Counted from the stretch's first letter, positions 24,731 through 33,678 are shown. The stretch: DNA of 37,697 bases from Porphyromonas macacae DSM 20710 = JCM 13914 (GCF_000379945.1 NZ_KB904132.1:1-37697); one strand, 5' to 3'. The notes: a model not told the origin generated them from the sequence alone. Numbers and translations: made by a program.

Positions 24731-25744
24731 TTAAGCCGACACACGAATATAATCTTTATTCGTTAAAGGTAAAAGAAAGATGCCTATAAATCCTGCAATT
24801 ACAGTACCTAAGGATTGTATGGTATGCACAATCAGGGCAAAAGCTCCGGCATCGTCTTTGGCTACCCCGAAAGCCACTAATGCGGATATGACCATGAAAT
24901 GCCAGGGACCGACACCTCCCTGAACCGGAACAATAACGGCCAGACTGCCCATGGCAAAAGCAATCAGACCGACACCCAAACCTAAAGCACCGGTGAAGCT
25001 GAACGCAAAGAATGTGACATAGAAGTAAAAGAAGTAACCGATCCATATCAGTAAACTATAGGCGATGAACAGGGTTCTTTTTTTCATGTTCACAATCGAT
25101 TTCAACCCATCGAGGAGCTTATTGATAAAAGAAGTGATTCGATGCTCCGGTTTTTTCCGAACTAAATATCTGTAGATAACTCCGATGGCGGTGCCTAAAA
25201 CAACTATTCCGAGATAAAACCAGATAGAGCCGAAAATGGATGAGAACCCCTCTGTTATGCTTGAGTTTTTAGAGAAAAATTCAGAAAAGAATTGTCCTGC
25301 TCCTATGAAAATGGATAGCAGAATGATGCCTATGATGAGAAGATCTATGATGCGCTCAACAAATAGAGTTCCCAATAACCGGCTGAAAGAGATTTTTTCG
25401 TATCTGCCCATTTCCACACAGCGCCAAATTTCTCCGGCGCGGGGCAGTGCCATATTTACGGCATAGGAACCCAAAGTGGTGTAGACAGCATTGCTTTTTT
25501 TGGTATGCGGCTCTCCTGCAATTAACGGCTCTATAAGTATCTGCCACCGAAGTCCGCGAAGAATATTTGCTCCGATACCCAAAAATAATGAACCGATGAT
25601 GACAGAATAATTTACCCCGCTTTTTATGATATGGGTAATGGAATGGAAATCCATTTTTCGATACGTTACCCACAACAGTGTGATTCCGATAAAAAGGGGC
25701 AGTATTACTTTTAGAACAGATTTCAGCCTTTTATCCACATTCAT
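24731..25744 (-). CDS. Flippase-like integral membrane protein (LPG_synthase_TM / UPF0104 family)
   Basis: A 337-residue protein with about eight hydrophobic helices spread along its length, a basic N-terminus, and the conserved region RGLRWQILIEPL...LPRAGEIWRCVEM near residues 62-112. A glycine-rich segment VPVQGGVGPWHF lies in the last third. These features mark the family related to the membrane part of lysyl-phosphatidylglycerol synthase and AglD-like proteins. There is no C-terminal aminoacyl-transferase domain, so it cannot make lysyl-PG alone; a lipid-translocation role is an inference from the family. It is upstream of pepD and possibly co-transcribed. Confidence 0.85.
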   Translation of the reverse strand: MNVDKRLKSVLKVILPLFIGITLLWVTYRKMDFHSITHIIKSGVNYSVIIGSLFLGIGANILRGLRWQILIEPLIAGEPHTKKSNAVYTTLGSYAVNMALPRAGEIWRCVEMGRYEKISFSRLLGTLFVERIIDLLIIGIILLSIFIGAGQFFSEFFSKNSSITEGFSSIFGSIWFYLGIVVLGTAIGVIYRYLVRKKPEHRITSFINKLLDGLKSIVNMKKRTLFIAYSLLIWIGYFFYFYVTFFAFSFTGALGLGVGLIAFAMGSLAVIVPVQGGVGPWHFMVISALVAFGVAKDDAGAFALIVHTIQSLGTVIAGFIGIFLLPLTNKDYIRVSA

Positions 25745-25837
25745 TCTCTTTTATATTTTGTACGATTCATCTGCAGTGCAATAAATTCGCTCTCATTGCA
25801 TATTGATGATTTGCAGCAGGAACGAATGTAAGGGAAA

Positions 25838-25867
25838 CCGATAAACTGTTTGAAAACAATTTATCGG
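25838..25867. repeat. Stem-loop in the 267-nt gap after the acetyltransferase gene
   Basis: CCGATAAA (25838-25845) pairs perfectly with TTTATCGG (25860-25867) and the enclosed bases can extend the stem (TGTTT with AAACA). No T run follows on either strand. It may be a Rho-dependent end point or simple structure; nothing else was seen in 25745-26011. Confidence 0.35.
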
Positions 25868-26011
25868 CTATGCTCTCCCCGGTTTGCACGCCAAATAACT
25901 CGTGTTCAAAGATATAAAAACAAAAGAGATGTTTTTCCACCAATCTCTCTAAAAGGAGTATGATTTATTTACAATTCTTGTGGAAGCAATGAATTAAAGA
26001 ATAATATGGAC

Positions 26012-26797
26012 TTAAGGTTTTTTATTCTGAATTTCTTTCAAGAATTTGTTAAACCGCGATTCCGTACATATGCTCATATCCGTTGTTAGAAATCTGCCAT
26101 TATAGAATACCGAAAAGATTGTGGCAGGAGTTGGGGATGATTGTGCTTGATCCATCGTCTCCAACTTTATGATTTTTAGCGGAATATTATTCGATTCCGT
26201 CAGGAATGATAAAGAGCCATTTACATAATAGTCCGTAAACGGACAGCGACTGCTATAGTAAACGACCATTCCTTCTTTGTGCTCGCATGCCCCGCTTTTT
26301 ACACACTCTTTGAACGATGGAGCAGGGGATTGGGAATTTATTCTCAAAGCCAGCAGAGAAAATCCGCTCTCTATTTTTTCTATTGTTTCAAATCCCTGTC
26401 CGAGCAACCATTTGGTGTCGCTCATGAAGTGAAATTTCTTTGTTCCGACCACTGTAACCAAACCGCTTTTACCTTGTGCTTTCGCATCATCGATGGCAGA
26501 TTGCAGTAGATTTTTGGCATGTCCGTGCCCTTTATACTGTCCTGAAACCCAAAAACAATTTATCATTAAATAGTTCGGGGCATCAACCGGAAGCCAGGCT
26601 TTTTCAGCCGGAACATATTCTATAAAAACCTTTGCACGAGCATCCAGTCGTCTGAAAATATATCCATTGTCCAACTCTTTTTTGAGCCATGCTTTTTTCA
26701 TTTCATATCCTTCTGAACATTTTTTATCGGAGAATGCACAGCAGATATGTTCGTTATCGATGTTTTCTTTTGTAAGGACAATGTATTTTGTTTCCAT
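26012..26797 (-). CDS. GNAT acetyltransferase with C-terminal YoaP-like domain
   Basis: A 261-residue two-domain protein. The N-terminal half is a GNAT fold, with the acetyl-CoA pyrophosphate loop QYKGHGHA (87-94) after the beta-strand YLMINCFWV. The C-terminal part (about 175-255) resembles the YoaP domain found after GNAT domains in Bacillus and Bacteroides proteins; it contains YYSSRCPFTDYY and a conserved TIFSVFYNGRFLT segment. The enzyme should transfer an acetyl group to an amine; the substrate is unknown. It lies 96 nt downstream of an AraC/GyrI regulator on the same strand, so the regulator may control it or share its inducer. It is the last gene before a 267-nt non-coding stretch. 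Confidence 0.8.
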   Translation of the reverse strand: METKYIVLTKENIDNEHICCAFSDKKCSEGYEMKKAWLKKELDNGYIFRRLDARAKVFIEYVPAEKAWLPVDAPNYLMINCFWVSGQYKGHGHAKNLLQSAIDDAKAQGKSGLVTVVGTKKFHFMSDTKWLLGQGFETIEKIESGFSLLALRINSQSPAPSFKECVKSGACEHKEGMVVYYSSRCPFTDYYVNGSLSFLTESNNIPLKIIKLETMDQAQSSPTPATIFSVFYNGRFLTTDMSICTESRFNKFLKEIQNKKP

Positions 26798-26893
26798 ATG
26801 TTTTAGATTTTATATTATTACAGGTATACCGGACGATGTATCATGTCTTATAGTTTCGAGAGTATTGATTTCGCTGCGATATATCGGACAATT

Positions 26894-27739
26894 CTATTTT
26901 ATCGGTATATAAACTTTTGTTATATTCTCTTTGTCATGCTGTTTTGAATAGTGGATATACTCTTCAAATGCCATGCCATGGCGAATTGTATATTCAAAAT
27001 TCACGCTGATGTTATTATACAGCTCTTGTAATCCGAAACAACTGCCATGCAAAGTATATACCGCATATTTACCTTGTTGCAAGACGAACGTTCCGAATTC
27101 ACCTCTTGGAATAATTTTCTTTTGTACTGATGCACAAGCATAGAAGCGACAGAGATTTGGTTTTGTGATATTAGGGTCATCAAAACTTAATCCGATAAAA
27201 CGTGTTTTAGATGTCAGAGCCTGATTGGCTTTCAGGAATCGTATCAATTTATTCCATGCTTTTTCATAGGTTTTTTCCTCACCGTATTTACCGAATATTC
27301 GAATATAAACCAGCTCCAAGCCTTCAAAATGGTATATTTCAGCTTGGAGATTATTCCTGTTTCCACTGCTTCGTACATATCTTTCCAATTGAGATTGCAA
27401 CTCATTCAAATATGTTTTAGGAGGTATTCCGAACTGTTTCTTAAAAGCTTTTGAGAACGATTGCGGATTATCGTATCCTACCATTGCGGACAATTTCGTC
27501 AAGCTCATTTTTTCTGTTTGCATATACAATACAGCCCGTTCGACACGCTGTCTGGATATATAGGTATACAATGACTCTTTCAATGCGGAACGCATGATAC
27601 GGAGTAGTTGTCTTTGGGATACGTTTATCTTATCCGCAATTACATCCATTTGCAACGGAGAATGCAGGTTGGCACTTATGTAATCGATGACCTGATTGAT
27701 TTTTTCCTGATAAAAATGTTCGGTACTGTATCTCATCAT
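26894..27739 (-). CDS. AraC-family regulator with GyrI-like ligand-binding domain
   Basis: A 281-residue transcription factor with an N-terminal AraC-type DNA-binding domain (about residues 10-112). The first helix-turn-helix is around 30-50 (LQMDVIADKINVSQRQLLRI) and the second around 79-101, followed by FKKQFGIPPKTY. The C-terminal half (about 130-281) is a GyrI-like domain, the small-molecule sensor seen in Rob-like and BmrR-like regulators, with GKYAVYTLHGS near 227. This order is typical of Rob/SoxS-type stress regulators. It is divergent from rsmA across 192 nt, with the acetyltransferase gene downstream. A start at residue 2 is equally possible. The ligand is not predictable. Confidence 0.9.
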   Translation of the reverse strand: MMRYSTEHFYQEKINQVIDYISANLHSPLQMDVIADKINVSQRQLLRIMRSALKESLYTYISRQRVERAVLYMQTEKMSLTKLSAMVGYDNPQSFSKAFKKQFGIPPKTYLNELQSQLERYVRSSGNRNNLQAEIYHFEGLELVYIRIFGKYGEEKTYEKAWNKLIRFLKANQALTSKTRFIGLSFDDPNITKPNLCRFYACASVQKKIIPRGEFGTFVLQQGKYAVYTLHGSCFGLQELYNNISVNFEYTIRHGMAFEEYIHYSKQHDKENITKVYIPIK

Positions 27740-27889
27740 CTCTGTTTTTTGCTAATATACTTGCTTTCCGACAGATTGATATTGTCCAATTTCGCCAATT
27801 TGATATTTCAAAAAACTTTGCCACAACAATATGACATTGCAGAAATACGGCTTTTCCTCTTTCATACCGATGGCTCCTGAACTATTTAG

Positions 27890-27897
27890 TAACTTTA
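27890..27897 (+). promoter_or_regulatory. rsmA: Candidate -7 box for rsmA
   Basis: TAACTTTA matches the Bacteroidetes -7 consensus TAnnTTTG at seven of eight positions, in the context TTTAGTAACTTTACG common at Bacteroidales promoters. It lies 34 nt before the rsmA start codon. No good -33 box was seen. Confidence 0.35.
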
Positions 27898-27931
27898 CGA
27901 CATTAATTATTCGGAAGTAAAATACAATTAT

Positions 27932-28717
27932 ATGTCTCAAGTCAGGGCTAAAAAATCCTTAGGGCAGCATTTTCTTAAGGATTTAAGTGTTGCCGAACGA
28001 ATTGCCGATACGCTCGATTCTTATAAATCGTTACCTGTTTTGGAGGTTGGTCCCGGTATGGGTGTCCTTACTACTTTTTTGTTGAACAAAGGATATGATA
28101 CCCGTGTGGTGGAGCTGGATGCGGAGTCGGTAGATTACTTGAAGAAGAATGAACCCAGGTTGAACGGACGAATTATCGAAGCCGATTTTTTGAAACTTGA
28201 TTTGACGCATATATTCCCTGAACCACAACAATTCACGCTGATAGGGAATTACCCCTACAATATTTCCAGTCAGATTTTCTTTAAGTTGTTGGATTATAAA
28301 GACCGAATACCTTGCTGCTCGGGTATGCTGCAGCGAGAGGTTGCCCAACGTCTGGCTTCGCCTCCCGGCAAAAAGGCTTACGGTATCTTGAGTGTGTTTT
28401 TACAAGCCTGGTATGATGTGGAATATCTTTTTACTGTAGACGAACACGTATTCAATCCTCCTCCCAAGGTGAAGAGTGGGGTAATACGCCTTGTGCGAAA
28501 TTCACGTACGGATCTCGGTTGCGATGAACAGCATTTTCGTCGTTTGGTTAAAACAGCCTTTAATCAGCGGCGTAAGACTTTGCGAAATTCATTGAAACAA
28601 CTTTTCGGACCGGAATATACCGGATATGATAATCCGATCTTTGCCAAACGTCCGGAACAACTGAGTGTGGAAGATTTTGTGCTTTTAACACGTATGGAGC
28701 AAGGCTTGGATGCTTAA
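27932..28717 (+). CDS. rsmA: 16S rRNA dimethyladenosine transferase (A1518/A1519)
   Basis: A 261-residue SAM-dependent methyltransferase (KsgA) that dimethylates two adjacent adenines near the 3' end of 16S rRNA during small-subunit assembly. Motifs: KKSLGQHFL (7-15), the SAM-binding EVGPGMGVLT (38-47), acidic motif II around VELDAE (60-65), and the catalytic NYPYNIS (106-112). The C-terminal helical domain carries FNQRRKTLRNSLK. Length is normal. It is convergent with queE, with 13 nt between stop codons and no hairpin there, so transcripts may overlap. Confidence 0.97.
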   Translation: MSQVRAKKSLGQHFLKDLSVAERIADTLDSYKSLPVLEVGPGMGVLTTFLLNKGYDTRVVELDAESVDYLKKNEPRLNGRIIEADFLKLDLTHIFPEPQQFTLIGNYPYNISSQIFFKLLDYKDRIPCCSGMLQREVAQRLASPPGKKAYGILSVFLQAWYDVEYLFTVDEHVFNPPPKVKSGVIRLVRNSRTDLGCDEQHFRRLVKTAFNQRRKTLRNSLKQLFGPEYTGYDNPIFAKRPEQLSVEDFVLLTRMEQGLDA

Positions 28718-28730
28718 AAAGAAATGCGGT

Positions 28731-29333
28731 CTATTGGAAATCGAGTAGCTTGTGCAGTTGGATACTAAGCCGCCATTTCGGATTTTCCATAATAAATTGC
28801 AGGCAACGCTCTACTGCTTCTCGATCTATTTCCATATTCTTATTGCCTGAAAATATCGGACTGACCATATACGCTCTGGCCGGAGGTAAAACTCCGATAT
28901 CCGGAGGTAAGGTTCCTCTTGATCCGACAGGAAATCGAAATTCATCTACACCATTAGGGAAGTTGGATTTGAGGAAGGGTATTGCTTCGGGTTTCGGACT
29001 GCAGGTAATATAATCTATCCCTGTTGGTACAGTACGTGTTCCATTGGTTTCGATGGCTTGCTCATAACCTGCATTCTTAAAATAGGCTGTAATCTCATCT
29101 GTTAATTGTAAGGTCGGTTCTCCTCCTGTCCAGATGATAAGACGGCCGGGGTACTCGTCGATGACTTTTTCTATCTCTTCGACAGACATTGGTATGCCAT
29201 TTTTGAAATCCGTATCGCAATAAGAGCATTTCAGATTACAACCGCTAAGGCGGATGAATATGGCCGCACGTCCTGTATTCAAACCTTCCCCTTGAAGACT
29301 GTAAAAGATTTCCTTAATATTCAGTTTCTTCAT
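28731..29333 (-). CDS. queE: 7-carboxy-7-deazaguanine synthase
   Basis: A 200-residue radical-SAM enzyme that turns 6-carboxy-tetrahydropterin into 7-carboxy-7-deazaguanine, on the path to queuosine in tRNA. The iron-sulfur cysteines are in GCNLKCSYCD (C32, C36, C39), the family's CxxxCxxC spacing. QGEG lies at 14-17 and the SAM-binding GGEPT at 70-74. Its start codon directly abuts the queD stop codon (29333/29334), so translation is probably coupled and the pathway order queD then queE is kept in one transcript. queC and queF are not in the window. Confidence 0.95.
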   Translation of the reverse strand: MKKLNIKEIFYSLQGEGLNTGRAAIFIRLSGCNLKCSYCDTDFKNGIPMSVEEIEKVIDEYPGRLIIWTGGEPTLQLTDEITAYFKNAGYEQAIETNGTRTVPTGIDYITCSPKPEAIPFLKSNFPNGVDEFRFPVGSRGTLPPDIGVLPPARAYMVSPIFSGNKNMEIDREAVERCLQFIMENPKWRLSIQLHKLLDFQ

Positions 29334-29756
29334 CTATAACTTGTATGTGGCTGCGCATTTTCTCGTCTCTTCCACTCGGCATTCGATTAGAGTTACTCCG
29401 GTATTCTTCAATTGTACAGGAGCGATCTCTTCTACTAAATATTGGGCGATTTTTTCGGCAGTCGGATTGAAAGGAACAATAACCAAATCGTCAGGAGCGA
29501 TTTTTTGCAGGTCGGGGAGCATAGGATCTTCTTCCCAAATCATCATCTTATGATCCCAATTATCTTCAAGCCATATACATAGCTTTTCTTTGATAATACT
29601 GAAGTCGATGATTCTTCCCAAGTCATCCAGTTGAGCAGCAGTGCAACTGAAATGTATGCGGTAATTGTGCCCATGCAGATGTCGGCACTTATGTTCGTGT
29701 CCCACGACACGGTGTCCCATACTTATATCGTGATAACGTTCGGCAGTTATGATCAT
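29334..29756 (-). CDS. queD: 6-carboxy-5,6,7,8-tetrahydropterin synthase
   Basis: A 140-residue enzyme of the 6-pyruvoyl-tetrahydropterin synthase family that makes the QueE substrate from dihydroneopterin triphosphate. Zinc ligands are H15, H28 and H30 in HRVVGHEHKCRHLHGHNY, and the catalytic cysteine is C24 in the HKC triplet. The ending CRVEETRKCAATY carries the conserved substrate-binding glutamate region. It is the first gene of queD-queE, with a perfect -7 box at 29798-29805. Confidence 0.94.
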   Translation of the reverse strand: MIITAERYHDISMGHRVVGHEHKCRHLHGHNYRIHFSCTAAQLDDLGRIIDFSIIKEKLCIWLEDNWDHKMMIWEEDPMLPDLQKIAPDDLVIVPFNPTAEKIAQYLVEEIAPVQLKNTGVTLIECRVEETRKCAATYKL

Positions 29757-29797
29757 CTTCTCTTTTATATTGATAAAATCATCCGTTTTTCTATCTG

Positions 29798-29805
29798 CAA
29801 AGATA
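29798..29805 (-). promoter_or_regulatory. queD: Candidate promoter (-7 box) of queD-queE
   Basis: On the minus strand this reads TATCTTTG, a perfect TAnnTTTG. Transcription would start near 29791, about 35 nt before the queD start codon. TTTG sequences occur upstream but not at the preferred spacing. Confidence 0.45.
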
Positions 29806-29861
29806 CGGTTTCAAACAACAAATCTCAACAAAGAGCCTGCCGGTTTATACCGTCTCTATAT

Positions 29862-29899
29862 AAAAAGACCGTCCCTTTTTGCATAGAGACGGTCTTTTT
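29862..29899 (-). terminator. Rho-independent terminator after rplT (symmetrical)
   Basis: AAAAAGACCGTC (29862-29873) pairs perfectly with GACGGTCTTTTT (29888-29899). The stem carries A on one side and T on the other, so it works in both directions. It starts 21 nt after the rplT stop codon and ends the thrS-infC-rpmI-rplT unit. Bases 29883-29892 can instead pair with 29850-29859. Confidence 0.85.
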
Positions 29900-29919
29900 G
29901 GTTTTTTCGGAAATGATGT

Positions 29920-30264
29920 TTATTTCACCTTGTTTACAATGGCTTTGAACGCTTCAGGGTGATTTACCGCCAAGTCTGCTAAAACTTTACGGTTGATTTC
30001 AATTCCCTTCGTATGGAGCGCACCCATCAGACGAGAGTAGGACATACCCTCCAGACGTGCGGCGGCATTGATACGTTGAATCCACAAAGAGCGGAAGTTG
30101 CGTTTTTTGTTCTTACGGTCGCGGTAGGCATAAGTCAAACCTTTTTCCCATGTGTTTTTAGCTACCGTCCAAACGTTCTTGCGGGCACCGTAGTATCCGC
30201 GAGTCAGCTTCAGAATTCTTTTTCTTTTTGCTCTGGAAGCGACGTGATTGACTGATCTTGGCAT
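29920..30264 (-). CDS. rplT: 50S ribosomal protein L20
   Basis: A 114-residue basic protein essential for early assembly of the large subunit. It begins [30 protein letters not shown] (family-typical, given here over the first 30 residues) and ends with the C-terminal helices around [21 protein letters not shown]20 commonly represses its own operon in other bacteria. It is the last gene of thrS-infC-rpmI-rplT, 124 nt after rpmI, with a strong terminator downstream. Confidence 0.98.
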   Translation of the reverse strand: MPRSVNHVASRAKRKRILKLTRGYYGARKNVWTVAKNTWEKGLTYAYRDRKNKKRNFRSLWIQRINAAARLEGMSYSRLMGALHTKGIEINRKVLADLAVNHPEAFKAIVNKVK

Positions 30265-30388
30265 AATTGATAAATTTTGTGATTGGCAGCGGCCGAGCGT
30301 AATAACGGCTCTTTAATGCTGTCCTCTCTGTTACTTAAAATCTTACTTGTTGCAAACTTTTAATTGAGTTTTACCCACTCTAAGCGGA

Positions 30389-30586
30389 TTATCTCAAATT
30401 CAGCATTTCTTTTACCGACTTTTCGTCTACGCGGTTAATCGTTCCGAAGTTAGTCAGGTGACGTTTTTGCTTTTTGGTTTTCTTCGTCAGAATGTGACTC
30501 TTAAAAGCATGCTTACGTTTGATTTTACCTGTTCCGGTAAGTGCAAATCTCTTTTTAGCACCGGAGATAGTCTTTTGTTTAGGCAT
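30389..30586 (-). CDS. rpmI: 50S ribosomal protein L35
   Basis: A 65-residue, strongly basic protein: [20 protein letters not shown] at the N-terminus and [15 protein letters not shown] in the middle, both diagnostic of L35. It is full length. It lies 57 nt downstream of infC and 124 nt upstream of rplT on the same strand, the classic infC-rpmI-rplT order. Confidence 0.98.
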   Translation of the reverse strand: MPKQKTISGAKKRFALTGTGKIKRKHAFKSHILTKKTKKQKRHLTNFGTINRVDEKSVKEMLNLR

Positions 30587-30643
30587 TTTTGTTAAGTTTT
30601 TAATTTATATATGGTCATTACCTACGCAGCCTATGCGCGGCAA

Positions 30644-31231
30644 TTATTCCATTTCTTTGGTTTCTTCTTTTTTAGGCTGATTGTTTTCTTTAGCCTTTTT
30701 GGAACCTCCTTCTTTCTTGGGTGCCAACATAATTGTCATACGTTTGCCCTCAAGAACCGGGAGGTGTTCCACTTTCCCGATTTCTTCCAAATCATTTGCA
30801 AAGCGTAGCAAAAGTACTTCTCCCTGATCCTTAAACAGAATGGAACGGCCGCGGAAAAAAACGTATGCTTTAACTTTGGCACCTTCCTGAAGGAAGCCTT
30901 TTGCATGCTTCAACTTAAAGTTGTAATCATGTTCGTCTGTCTGAGGACCGAAACGAATTTCTTTAACTACAACTTTCGTAGACTTAGCTCTTTGCTCTTT
31001 TTGACGTTTCTTTTGCTGGTAAACAAATTTTTGATAGTCAATAATACGGCATACAGGCGGTTCGGCATTCGGTGATATTTCTACAAGGTCAAGATCCTGA
31101 TCTTGAGCCATTCTGCGCGCTTCTTGGATACTATATATACCTTGTTCTACATTATCACCCACTAATCGCACCTCACGAGCACGAATACCTTCGTTGGTGC
31201 GGTATTGTAATTTGAGTTTGTCTGATACCAT
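30644..31231 (-). CDS. infC: Translation initiation factor IF-3
   Basis: A 195-residue factor that binds the small ribosomal subunit and checks the initiator tRNA-start codon pairing. The N-terminal domain reads [17 protein letters not shown] and ends [13 protein letters not shown]; a lysine-rich linker follows; the C-terminal domain has [22 protein letters not shown] and VYVFFRGR-like [11 protein letters not shown] charged tail of about 25 residues ([13 protein letters not shown] onward) extends past the core, common in Bacteroidetes. The start is an ordinary ATG, so the AUU-based autoregulation of E. coli infC is not indicated. It follows thrS by 71 nt. Confidence 0.97.
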   Translation of the reverse strand: MVSDKLKLQYRTNEGIRAREVRLVGDNVEQGIYSIQEARRMAQDQDLDLVEISPNAEPPVCRIIDYQKFVYQQKKRQKEQRAKSTKVVVKEIRFGPQTDEHDYNFKLKHAKGFLQEGAKVKAYVFFRGRSILFKDQGEVLLLRFANDLEEIGKVEHLPVLEGKRMTIMLAPKKEGGSKKAKENNQPKKEETKEME

Positions 31232-31302
31232 TCGTTCCTTTCTGCTAAGTCCTTTCTGATTTAGTTGTTTTTATTTTAATATAGAAGCCCGGATAGTCTG
31301 TC

Positions 31303-33255
31303 TTATTGTCGCCAACTTTCGAGCATATCTTCCACTTCTTTTAATATTTGCTCGGCAAAGGTAGTAATTTTAATTGAACCTTTATCTCCCTCACCTTGCT
31401 TTCTTACAGATACTTCACGATTTTCCGCTTCTTTTTCACCGACAATGAGCATATAGGGTATTCTTTTTAACTCGTTGTCACGAATCTTACGGCCGATTTT
31501 TTCGTTTCTGTCGTCTACCTGTACGCGAACGTCCTGCTCGTTCAGTATTTTGGCTACTTCGTATGCGTAATCGTTGAATTTTTCACTGATCGGGAGTATG
31601 ATTACCTGATCCGGAGCGAGCCACAGCGGGAATTTACCGGCAGTGTGTTCTATAAGCACGGCAACAAAACGCTCCATTGAGCCAAAAGGCGCGCGGTGTA
31701 TCATCACCGGACGGTGCTTTTTATTGTCTTCTCCGGTATATTCCAAGTCGAAGCGTTCCGGTAAGTTGTAGTCCACCTGTATGGTTCCCAACTGCCAGCT
31801 TCTACCCAAAGCATCTTTTACCATGAAGTCGAGCTTGGGACCGTAGAATGCGGCCTCTCCGTATTCAACGTGTGCAGGCAACCCTTTTTCTTCACAAGCC
31901 TCCACAATTGCTCTTTCCGCACGTTCCCAATTTTCATCGCTACCGATATACTTCTCACGATTGTTTGGGTCGCGAAGAGAAATCTGTGCTTCATAGTTTT
32001 TGAAGTCCAAAGCCTTGAAGATGATGAAGATGATATCCATCACTTTACAAAACTCCTCCTTGATCTGATCCGGTCGGCAGAAGATGTGAGCATCGTCTTG
32101 CGTAAACCCCCTGACCCGTGTCAGACCATGCAGCTCTCCGCTTTGTTCGTAGCGGTAAACCGTTCCGAATTCGGCCAGGCGCAAAGGCATATCGCGGTAC
32201 GAGAACGGAGAAAGCGATTTATATATTTCGCAGTGGTGCGGGCAGTTCATGGGTTTGAGCATAAACTCTTCACCTTCCTGCGGCGTTGTGATGGGGCGGA
32301 AACTGTCTGCTCCGTATTTTGCATAGTGTCCGCTTGTTATGTAAAGCTGTTTGTTCCCGATATGTGGCGAGATTACTTGCTGATAACCGAATTTTTTCTG
32401 AATTCGTTTAAGAAAATCTTCCAACTGGAGTCGTAATTGAGTGCCACGGGGGAGCCATAACGGCAACCCGGCACCCACATTGGACGAAAAAGCAAAAAGT
32501 TGGAGCTCTTTGCCGATCTTGCGGTGATCGCGTTTTTTCGCTTCTTCCAGCATGACCAGATAATCGTCCAGCATTTTCTTTTTTGGGAATGTTATGCCAT
32601 ATATACGGGTAAGCTGTTTCCTCGTTTCATCTCCGCGCCAGTATGCTCCTGCCACGCTTAGCAGTTTAATGGCCTTGATGTATCCGGTATTCGGCAAGTG
32701 AGGACCACGGCAAAGGTCTGTAAATCCTCCCTGTGTATAGGTGGTGATATGTCCATCCGGCAGTTCGCTGATGAGCTCCACTTTATATTCATCATTTTTA
32801 TCGCCGAACATTTTTAATACATCCGCTTTGCTGATGTCATTTCTTTTGATGGTTTCTTTTCGGGCAACGATTTCACGCATTCGTTCCTCAATAACCGGAA
32901 GGTCGGAGTCTTTGATCGATACGCCTTCTCCCGGATCGACGTCATAATAGAAACCGTTTTCTATGGCCGGCCCTATGCCGAACTTTGTGCCCGGATAGAT
33001 TTCTTCCAATGCTTGTGCCATCAAGTGCGCACTGGAGTGCCAATATGCGTGTTTACCCTCAGGATCTTTCCATTTATAAAGTTTGATTTCAGAATCCCGG
33101 TTGATAGGTCTCATCAAGTCCCAAATCTCACCGTTAACACCGATTGAAAGAACTTCTTGCTGGAGACGGCTGCTTATACTGCCGGCAATATCGTAGCCGG
33201 TAACTCCATTTTCATACTCACGTACATTCCCGTCCGGGAAAGTTATTTTAACCAT
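31303..33255 (-). CDS. thrS: Threonyl-tRNA synthetase
   Basis: A class II synthetase that charges tRNA-Thr and edits mischarged serine. Domains in order: TGS (starting [17 protein letters not shown]), the editing domain with [11 protein letters not shown] and later [10 protein letters not shown], the catalytic core with [10 protein letters not shown] and the zinc site, and the anticodon-binding domain (from about [10 protein letters not shown]). I chose the start at 33255 (650 residues). An upstream in-frame ATG at 33285 would add ten residues with no homology, and would leave almost no leader after the predicted transcription start near 33289. First gene of thrS-infC-rpmI-rplT. Confidence 0.95.
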   Translation of the reverse strand: MVKITFPDGNVREYENGVTGYDIAGSISSRLQQEVLSIGVNGEIWDLMRPINRDSEIKLYKWKDPEGKHAYWHSSAHLMAQALEEIYPGTKFGIGPAIENGFYYDVDPGEGVSIKDSDLPVIEERMREIVARKETIKRNDISKADVLKMFGDKNDEYKVELISELPDGHITTYTQGGFTDLCRGPHLPNTGYIKAIKLLSVAGAYWRGDETRKQLTRIYGITFPKKKMLDDYLVMLEEAKKRDHRKIGKELQLFAFSSNVGAGLPLWLPRGTQLRLQLEDFLKRIQKKFGYQQVISPHIGNKQLYITSGHYAKYGADSFRPITTPQEGEEFMLKPMNCPHHCEIYKSLSPFSYRDMPLRLAEFGTVYRYEQSGELHGLTRVRGFTQDDAHIFCRPDQIKEEFCKVMDIIFIIFKALDFKNYEAQISLRDPNNREKYIGSDENWERAERAIVEACEEKGLPAHVEYGEAAFYGPKLDFMVKDALGRSWQLGTIQVDYNLPERFDLEYTGEDNKKHRPVMIHRAPFGSMERFVAVLIEHTAGKFPLWLAPDQVIILPISEKFNDYAYEVAKILNEQDVRVQVDDRNEKIGRKIRDNELKRIPYMLIVGEKEAENREVSVRKQGEGDKGSIKITTFAEQILKEVEDMLESWRQ

Positions 33256-33295
33256 TTTATGTCGATCTGTTTTTATCTGATTCATAATTGATTTA

Positions 33296-33303
33296 CAAAA
33301 GTA
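33296..33303 (-). promoter_or_regulatory. thrS: Candidate promoter (-7 box) of the thrS operon
   Basis: On the minus strand this reads TACTTTTG, a perfect TAnnTTTG. Transcription would begin near 33289, giving a leader of about 34 nt to the start at 33255 but only a few bases to the ATG at 33285. This supports the shorter ThrS. Confidence 0.45.
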
Positions 33304-33491
33304 AAACTATTATTTGAAAGAGGTTGCCGATACACCAAAGGCAAGGGCTGTTTTTAAGAAAAAATCCATCCCTGAGGGGCTAAAAAAGGCAGAATAGTAC
33401 AAATGAATTACGATACAGTCAGTTCTGATTTTTAGGTATTTGGTGAGAAACGTTCACCCCGACTTGCGGGAAGTGCTCGAAGAAGCTATCG

Positions 33492-33549
33492 AATCTTACG
33501 TAAGATTTCAAAGATTCTTACGTCACTCCTTCAAAATCTTACGTCACTT
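33492..33549. repeat. Palindrome plus short tandem repeats upstream of the HU-like gene
   Basis: AATCTTACGTAAGATT (33492-33507) is a perfect 16-bp palindrome. Two direct copies of a related unit follow: TTCAAAGATTCTTACGTCAC (33507-33526) and TTCAAAATCTTACGTCAC (33530-33547), each carrying the TCTTACGT core of the palindrome. The cluster ends about 40 bp upstream of the candidate -7 box at 33587, so it is well placed to bind a regulator. Nothing else was recognised in the 33286-33678 gap apart from the two promoters. Confidence 0.6.
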
Positions 33550-33586
33550 TTTAGAGGATTTATTACCACTTTCAAAATAAATAGGA

Positions 33587-33594
33587 TATTTTTG
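33587..33594 (+). promoter_or_regulatory. Candidate promoter (-7 box) of the HU-like gene
   Basis: TATTTTTG is a perfect TAnnTTTG. It would start transcription near 33601 and give a leader of about 78 nt. No -33 TTTG lies at the preferred spacing; the TCTTACGT repeats occupy the upstream region instead. Confidence 0.4.
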
Positions 33595-33678
33595 CGTTAT
33601 CGGTGTAAATAGATGCTTCCGTAAGCGAAATCCTCCGACTTCGGGAGTGCGAAACAAAGGAGGAATATCTGACTCATC

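Noticed and set aside
31870-32436. 188-codon plus-strand frame inside thrS
   Set aside because: Antisense shadow of the conserved ThrS core; no motif of its own.
33492-33549. TCTTACGT repeats considered as a CRISPR array
   Set aside because: Units are about 20 bp, are directly adjacent with no spacers of regular length, and number only two to three.
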